64,000 nucleotides of DNA, taken from NCBI RefSeq assembly GCF_023238205.1, contig NZ_CP096659.1, positions 372,001 to 436,000 of the forward strand. Direction: 5' to 3'. Source of the DNA: Halorussus limi. Its GTDB lineage: Archaea; Halobacteriota; Halobacteria; Halobacteriales; Haladaptataceae. Numbering within the stretch: the first letter of the stretch is position 1; every line of letters starts with the position of its first letter. The notes under the pieces were generated by a model. The model was not told the origin of the DNA. It saw only the letters and a list, made by a program, of their open reading frames with translations, and did not search any database. Positions 59,700 to 64,000 of the stretch are shown here, one piece after another. The translations under genes were made by a program, and so were the position numbers.

Positions 59700-59999
59700 G
59701 TGATACCCGACATCGGCGCGGTCTTCGGCGAGTACACGTACCTCGTGAGCGAGGTGGTCTTCGGAACGGTCGCGGTAGGACTTCTTTACCGGGCCGACGC
59801 GCTGGTTCAAGCCCTCCGGACTATCGCCGTCCTGTATCCAATCGCCTATTTGTGGGACTGGTACACGCTCCATATCGGCGTGTTCGCTATCCGACTTCGA
59901 ACTGGCGTCAACCTACTCGGTATTCCGATAGAGGAACACGTCTTCATGGTGGTCGTTCCGGCGTTCGTCCTCGGTCTCCACGAGACCCTGCGCGACTAG
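59700..59999 (+). CDS. Single-unit lycopene-cyclase-domain membrane protein
   Basis: A 99-residue membrane protein from the GTG of VIPDIGAVFGEYTYLVSEVV. There are three hydrophobic helices, and the motif LLGIPIEEHVFMVVVPAF near the C-terminus corresponds to the PxE(E)-type signature of the CrtYc/CrtYd lycopene cyclase family. Full haloarchaeal CrtY proteins contain two such units in about 240 residues, so this is a half-size form. It might pair with itself or with another half, or have another isoprenoid-related role. No carotenoid genes lie beside it. A T-run at about 59667-59674 may belong to the promoter. Confidence 0.7.
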   Translation: MIPDIGAVFGEYTYLVSEVVFGTVAVGLLYRADALVQALRTIAVLYPIAYLWDWYTLHIGVFAIRLRTGVNLLGIPIEEHVFMVVVPAFVLGLHETLRD

Positions 60000-60190
60000 A
60001 GGTGAGCAGTACGTCTGAGGCCGCCGAAATCGAACGGTAAGCGGGGGTTACCGCAGGACTGCAACGGGATGAAACAGAGCCGCAACTGTTCGTAAGCAAC
60101 CATTGTCAGTGGGTAAATGGTGAATAACAAAGGCTAATCCGGGCGATGTGTTCAATCCATGCTGGGTTACGAGCAAGGGGTGGCATATTA

Positions 60191-60862
60191 ATGAGCACCA
60201 TTGGTGACTCATCCGGAACCGGAAGTACCGAACCGGAGGAGACTCCGGACCAGCAGGAATCGGCTGTAGCGGAACAGCAGGTCTCTGACATCGTCGAATC
60301 CGAGAGCGAGGAGGAGGAGTCCGAACCTGAACTCTCTCGCGACCTCGTCTTCGACGTTCTGAAAAACCGACGACGGCGATACGCGCTCCATTATCTGAGA
60401 CGCGCCGAAGGGTCGGTCCAGCTGTCCGAACTCGCCGAACAAGTGGCGGCGTGGGAGAACGACATCGCGGTCGACGCGATATCCGCGGCCGAGCGCAAGC
60501 GCGTCTACACCGCGCTCTACCAGTCACACCTCCCGAAGTTAGACGACGCGGGCATCGTGGACTACAACCAGAACCGCGGTATCGTGGACCTCTCGGGCGC
60601 GGCCGAGCAACTCGACGTGTATCTGGACCTCGAATCCCAGCCCGACATTCCGTGGTGTAACTGGTATCTCGGACTCGCGGTCGGAGGACTCGGCCTGCTG
60701 ACGGGCGCGTGGCTCGGACTACCGCCCTTCTCGCTGGTCGCCGACGTGCTACTCGCGACCGCGGTCGTCGCCGCGTACGGCGCGGTCGCGGTCGCGCACA
60801 CGTACTACTCCCGCCATGCGGGTGGTGCCGGCGAGACGCCCCCGGAGATTCAGGAGTCCTGA
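60191..60862 (+). CDS. DUF7344-type HTH protein with membrane anchor
   Basis: A 223-residue protein starting MSTIGDSSGTGSTEPEETPD. An acidic disordered N-terminus of about 50 residues leads to a winged-helix domain: LSRDLVFDVLKNRRRRYALH (the RRRYAL pattern of DUF7344), YLRRAEGSVQLSELAEQVAA, then RVYTALYQSHLPKLDDAGIV and DYNQNRGIVDLSGAAEQL. Two C-terminal hydrophobic helices (about 155-205) anchor it to the membrane. Such proteins are abundant in haloarchaea and are thought to be membrane-linked regulators. The next gene starts 2 bases after its stop. Confidence 0.75.
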   Translation: MSTIGDSSGTGSTEPEETPDQQESAVAEQQVSDIVESESEEEESEPELSRDLVFDVLKNRRRRYALHYLRRAEGSVQLSELAEQVAAWENDIAVDAISAAERKRVYTALYQSHLPKLDDAGIVDYNQNRGIVDLSGAAEQLDVYLDLESQPDIPWCNWYLGLAVGGLGLLTGAWLGLPPFSLVADVLLATAVVAAYGAVAVAHTYYSRHAGGAGETPPEIQES

Positions 60863-60864
60863 CG

Positions 60865-61431
60865 ATGGACGAGGCGGCGCGGTCTAGAGACGGTGCACTC
60901 GGACGCGAGGACCCGACGCCGGGTGCGTTCGCCCCCGGCGGGTCCCAGACGCTCGTCCGGACGCCGACCGACGCCGACCCGCTGGCCGCCCTGCCGGAAC
61001 GCGCGTACGGCAATCTACTGGTGGTCTCGGCACGCGACCATCCGAAGCGACTCGAAGCGCGACTCGAACGGGGCGGTCACGACCCCGCGAACGTGGGCGT
61101 CGTGCCGGTAGTTCCCGCGACCTGCGACTACGACGGCGACCTGTGGACGACCGACTCCGTGAGTCCGAACGACCTGACCGGTATCGCCATGCGGTTCTCC
61201 GACGCGATTCGGCACGTCGAGTCCGGAACCGGATGGGTCGTTCTCGACGCCCTCGGCGTCCTGCTGATGTACGCGGACGCCGACCGGGTCTGTCGGTTCT
61301 TCCAGACGCTGACCAACCGGGTGCGAGCGCGGGAGGTCAACGGGATGTACGGCGCGAACCCCGACGCCATCGCCGACGAGACCTACGAGCGACTGCGGTC
61401 GATGTGCGACGCCGAGCGCGAACTCGGATAG
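60865..61431 (+). CDS. DUF7504-like degenerate RecA/KaiC-fold protein
   Basis: A 188-residue soluble protein starting MDEAARSRDGALGREDPTPG. After an acidic N-terminus the core has strand-helix units YGNLLVVSARDHPKRLEARL, VGVVPVVPATCDYDGDLWTT and GTGWVVLDALGVLLMYADAD, the last like a Walker B strand (VVLDALGVLL) of RecA/KaiC proteins. No Walker A (GxxxxGKT) is present, so ATP hydrolysis is unlikely. This matches haloarchaeal DUF7504 as I remember it. It is encoded 2 bases after the DUF7344-type gene and so is probably co-expressed as a regulator/partner pair. Confidence 0.65.
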   Translation: MDEAARSRDGALGREDPTPGAFAPGGSQTLVRTPTDADPLAALPERAYGNLLVVSARDHPKRLEARLERGGHDPANVGVVPVVPATCDYDGDLWTTDSVSPNDLTGIAMRFSDAIRHVESGTGWVVLDALGVLLMYADADRVCRFFQTLTNRVRAREVNGMYGANPDAIADETYERLRSMCDAERELG

Positions 61432-61680
61432 CGGAATCAGGTCCTCGATTTCGGTTTCAGGCGTCCCTTACCCTCTCTTCAGGGACTGCTTTTGGGTGAT
61501 TCGACGAGTAGCGTACTGCAAACCGAGAGCCGGAAACCGACGAGTGGTACGACCTCCGAGACGGAGGAGAATCAGCGGTCGATACGATATGTCAGAACCT
61601 AAACTTTGGGGTCGTTCTCAGATATTGGAAACAATTCATAAATAATACAATAGTTAGGCCCGAATAGCCACTCGGTCCCG

Positions 61681-62532
61681 ATGGACGAAGACAAGTATCC
61701 GCCCGAGAACGACCGGCGACGATTCGTGAAAGGCGTGGTCGGTTCAGCGACGCTCACGAGCGCCGGCACCGCCGCCACCGCCGCCCTGGACGCGACGACG
61801 TCTCCCACCGGTGGCACCGGCGGTCCGACCGATTACGTCGGCATCAAGAACACCGACGGCCCCGCGCCGCGCGGGATGCCGGTCATTCCGCTGACTATCG
61901 ACGACGAGGGGTTTCTGAAGGGTATCTGGCCCGACGTGAAGGAGAAGAAACTGAAAGACGGCAGTACCATCACGATCACCGAACAGGAGATCGGCGGCGT
62001 AACCTACACCGGTCGGTGGTTCCAGTACTGCGGCGTCCAGAACGCGGAGGGGTTGATCCCGGACGCCGATCAGGACAACTACTTTCGGTCCAAGCCCGGT
62101 CTCTACGACTGGCAGTCCGACCACGACCGAGGGCAGAAGCTCCACGTGGACGACTTCGACGACTACAAGACGTGGAGCAACGGCATCGGGTCTGCCGGCG
62201 CCGGGAAGCCAGCCCAGACGACGTGGCGCTCGCAGTCCGACGGCGGCGACGTGACCGAGCTTCCGGTACAGGTGCTGCGCTCGCCGAAGGTTGCGGACCT
62301 CCCCGCCGAGAGCGAGAACCCCGAGTTCCTCCGAGCGGCCACCGAGTCGAACTTCATCGCGTGGCTCGACAAGTGCACCCACTTCTGTTGCACGCCCGGA
62401 TTCAACGCCTCGCAGGACGCCTCGAAGTTCGACGCGACCGACGCGGTGTACTGCCAATGTCACCAGTCAGTTTACGACCCGTTCGCGCCGGTCGAACTGT
62501 CGTTCAACGCCTTCCCGCGGCCGGACGACTGA
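61681..62532 (+). CDS. Tat-exported Rieske iron-sulfur protein
   Basis: A 283-residue membrane-anchored electron-transfer protein. The N-terminal DRRRFVKGVVGSATLTSAGT is a twin-arginine signal that is probably retained as an anchor. The [2Fe-2S] site is near the C-terminus: C-x-H in DKCTHFCCTPGF and C-x2-H in VYCQCHQSVYDPF, with extra cysteines for the stabilising disulfide. An insert of about 130 residues precedes the cluster, including TYTGRWFQYCGVQNAEGLIP. In haloarchaea such proteins belong to cytochrome bc-like complexes, but no cytochrome b gene is adjacent here. TATA-like CATAAATAAT lies about 40 nt upstream. Confidence 0.9.
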   Translation: MDEDKYPPENDRRRFVKGVVGSATLTSAGTAATAALDATTSPTGGTGGPTDYVGIKNTDGPAPRGMPVIPLTIDDEGFLKGIWPDVKEKKLKDGSTITITEQEIGGVTYTGRWFQYCGVQNAEGLIPDADQDNYFRSKPGLYDWQSDHDRGQKLHVDDFDDYKTWSNGIGSAGAGKPAQTTWRSQSDGGDVTELPVQVLRSPKVADLPAESENPEFLRAATESNFIAWLDKCTHFCCTPGFNASQDASKFDATDAVYCQCHQSVYDPFAPVELSFNAFPRPDD

Positions 62533-62702
62533 CGCAGGGACGCGAGAACCCCGTCAACGAACGGTGGACCACGGCGTGACCCCTGTTTCCTTCATCAGAC
62601 TCTGTCCACGCGACTGATGCCGAGAAGACGGTGAGGCTTATCGACGACTCACTACTGCTAATATGTAGGAAACGGTGGGAACGTGTCCCCGTAAAATTGG
62701 AG

Positions 62703-62776
62703 TGGGTTTGGGCAGATTTGAACTGCCGGCCTCCTCCATGTCAAGGAGGTGTCATAACCAACTAGACCACAAACCC
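62703..62776 (-). tRNA. tRNA-Val (anticodon GAC)
   Basis: A complete cloverleaf on the minus strand. The acceptor stem pairs GGGTTTG with CAAACCC, followed by discriminator A. The D-arm region is GGTCTAGTTGGTTATGACA. The anticodon stem CCTCC/GGAGG encloses the loop TTGACAT with anticodon GAC, reading GUC and GUU valine codons. The T-arm is GGCAG, loop TTCAAAT, CTGCC. No intron is seen and CCA is not encoded. A T-run (AATTTTAC on the minus strand) a few bases downstream can end transcription, and a TATA-like GATAAACG lies 30-40 nt upstream. Confidence 0.95.
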
Positions 62777-63071
62777 ATTTCGGTGCGGTCTTCGTCGGAC
62801 GCATTTCTTCGTTTATCGGGGATACAATTGAACCTTTCGGATTCGGTCGCAGTCACGCGGTTTCTCAAGCGGAGTCGGCCGAACGGTCTCCAGAAGCCAC
62901 CAGCGAGACGGAGTCACGCGGAGGAAGCGACTGCTGACGGCCTGTGTCGCTCTCGTGGAAGAAAGATAGTACACTGCAGGAGGTGCCGTCGCCGACCCGG
63001 CACCCCGACACCTTTAAGTTGATGTACGATTGTGTTCATTGTAAGACGAAGAAGTACATTGGTGATTCCAA

Positions 63072-64000
63072 ATGCAGGACTACATCGAACGCGTCACCGA
63101 GGGCGAGAATCTGACGCTCGACGAAGCGCGAGAGGCGGCCACGGCCGTCTTCGAGGGGGCGACCGAGGCGCAAATCGGCGCGCTGCTCACGGCACTCCGG
63201 GCGAAGGGCGAGACCGAGACCGAAATCGCCGGGTTCGCGCAGGGGATGCGCGAGGCCGCGCGGACCATCGACCCCGACCGGTCGCCGCTCGTGGACACCT
63301 GCGGGACCGGCGGCGACGACTACGACACCATCAACGTCTCGACCACCAGCGCCATCGTCGCCAGCGGTGCGGGGGTCCCGGTCGCCAAGCACGGTAACTA
63401 CTCGGTCTCCTCGTCGTCGGGAAGCGCGGACGTGCTGGAGGTCGCGGGCGTCGAAATCGACGCCGAACCCCCGGCCGTCGAGCAGGCCATCGAGGACGAC
63501 GGTATCGGGTTCATGCTCGCGCCCGTCTTCCACCCCGCGATGAAGGCCGTCATCGGCCCCCGGAAGGAACTCGGCATGCGGACCGTGTTCAACGTCCTCG
63601 GTCCGCTGACGAACCCCGCCGGGGCCGACGCGCAGGTCGTCGGCGTCTACGACCCCGACCTCGTGCCGGTCCTCGCGCGCTCGCTCGCCAAGATGGATGT
63701 CGAGCGCGCGCTCGTCGTCCACGGCGCCGGCATGGACGAGATTGCAGTCCACGACGAGACCACCGCCGCGGAAGTCCGCGGCGACGAAATCGAGGAGTAC
63801 ACCGTCGCGCCCGACGACCTCGGTCTCGCACGCCACGACGTGAGCGCGGTCGCGGGCGGCACCCCCGAGGAGAACGCCGAAGACATGCGCGCCATCGTGG
63901 AGGGCGAGGTGACCGGCGCGAAGCGCGACATCATCCTCGCCAACGCCGGGGCCGCCCTCTACGTCGCGGGCGAGGCCGACTCGCTCGAAGACGGCGCCGA
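63072..64000 (+). CDS. trpD: Anthranilate phosphoribosyltransferase TrpD (3' end outside window)
   Basis: The first 309 residues of TrpD, which joins anthranilate and PRPP in tryptophan synthesis. The ATG of MQDYIERVTEGENLTLDEAR follows GGTGATTCCAA, with a GGTGA ribosome site 6 bases upstream. The PRPP site is DTCGTGGDDYDTINVSTTSA, followed by VPVAKHGNYSVSSSSGSADV with the flexible-loop residues of the anthranilate tunnel. Also visible: FMLAPVFHPAMKAVIGPRKE and RTVFNVLGPLTNPAGADAQV. In Haloferax trpD heads a trpDFEG operon, and the same order to the right of the window is expected but not seen. TATA-like CTTTAAG near 63010. Confidence 0.96.
   Translation, partial: MQDYIERVTEGENLTLDEAREAATAVFEGATEAQIGALLTALRAKGETETEIAGFAQGMREAARTIDPDRSPLVDTCGTGGDDYDTINVSTTSAIVASGAGVPVAKHGNYSVSSSSGSADVLEVAGVEIDAEPPAVEQAIEDDGIGFMLAPVFHPAMKAVIGPRKELGMRTVFNVLGPLTNPAGADAQVVGVYDPDLVPVLARSLAKMDVERALVVHGAGMDEIAVHDETTAAEVRGDEIEEYTVAPDDLGLARHDVSAVAGGTPEENAEDMRAIVEGEVTGAKRDIILANAGAALYVAGEADSLEDGA

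Noticed and set aside
59582-59737. Upstream extension of the CBS-domain protein by 52 residues
   Set aside because: Residues upstream of MDIADIATTDYIE do not resemble a CBS protein, and they cover the promoter region of the divergent gene.
63036-63836. Minus-strand open frame opposite the start of trpD
   Set aside because: The plus strand encodes TrpD with intact PRPP-site motifs. The minus frame has no recognisable features.

Overview
The window is chromosomal DNA from an extremely halophilic archaeon (class Halobacteria). The evidence is very high G+C, proteins rich in Asp and Glu, archaeal information-processing genes (aIF5A, archaeal-type DnaG with a TOPRIM domain, RadB, ribosomal protein S8e, Cdc48/VAT), heavy use of twin-arginine signals on exported proteins, TATA-type promoters often only 25-30 nt from the start codon, and haloarchaea-specific small families (LWR-salt, DUF5778-, DUF7344-, DUF7504- and DUF7521-like). 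I cannot name the genus. I see no CRISPR array, insertion sequence, integrase or prophage. It reads as core chromosome with short accessory patches.

Layout. 1-5.1 kb: a chemotaxis transducer cut by the left edge, a PurD-like ATP-grasp protein, an ABM-fold protein, and a Nif3/DUF488 pair. 5.2-13.4 kb: a Tat-exported subtilisin, the aIF5A-agmatinase unit, an aminotransferase, a ZIP transporter, a UbiB-type kinase with Hsp20, and small membrane proteins. 13.5-20.5 kb: two tandem MoeA genes, the second with a periplasmic-binding-protein-like domain, then HAD phosphatase, LWR-salt, pterin dehydratase, HemA and a cold-shock protein. 20.7-26 kb: a catalytic cis-prenyltransferase facing a degenerate paralogue, DUF92 with an acetyltransferase, and DnaG. 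26.2-33.8 kb: two paralogous GT-B glycosyltransferase-like genes flanking a Tat-exported M14 carboxypeptidase, a sugar isomerase and a D-2-hydroxyacid dehydrogenase. 33.8-44.1 kb: transporters, S8e, RadB, a CPxCG microprotein, a RuvC-like protein, LarC and Cdc48.

44.2-50.3 kb: a run of palindromes, a DUF4097 lipoprotein, and two near-identical sensor-domain membrane proteins in inverted orientation around an HTH/DUF7521 operon, then an HD phosphohydrolase. 50.5-58.2 kb: the phosphate system, with pstS-pstC-pstA-pstB overlapping by 4 nt at each junction, two phoU genes downstream on the same strand, and a divergent AbrB-PhoU regulator. 58.2-64 kb: a possible 41-residue leaderless protein, a CBS-domain protein, a half-size lycopene-cyclase-domain protein, a DUF7344/DUF7504 pair, an orphan Rieske protein, tRNA-Val(GAC), and the start of trpD.

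Most notable candidates: (1) short G+C-rich palindromic inserts with shared sequence words lying in frame inside otherwise conserved enzymes (both MoeA proteins, LarC, probably the HAD protein), reminiscent of Rickettsia palindromic elements; (2) the catalytic/degenerate cis-prenyltransferase pair; (3) the glycosyltransferase pair with an unusual C-terminal domain; (4) the inverted sensor-domain module; (5) the phosphate control region. These are inferences from reading the sequence. No database search was possible.
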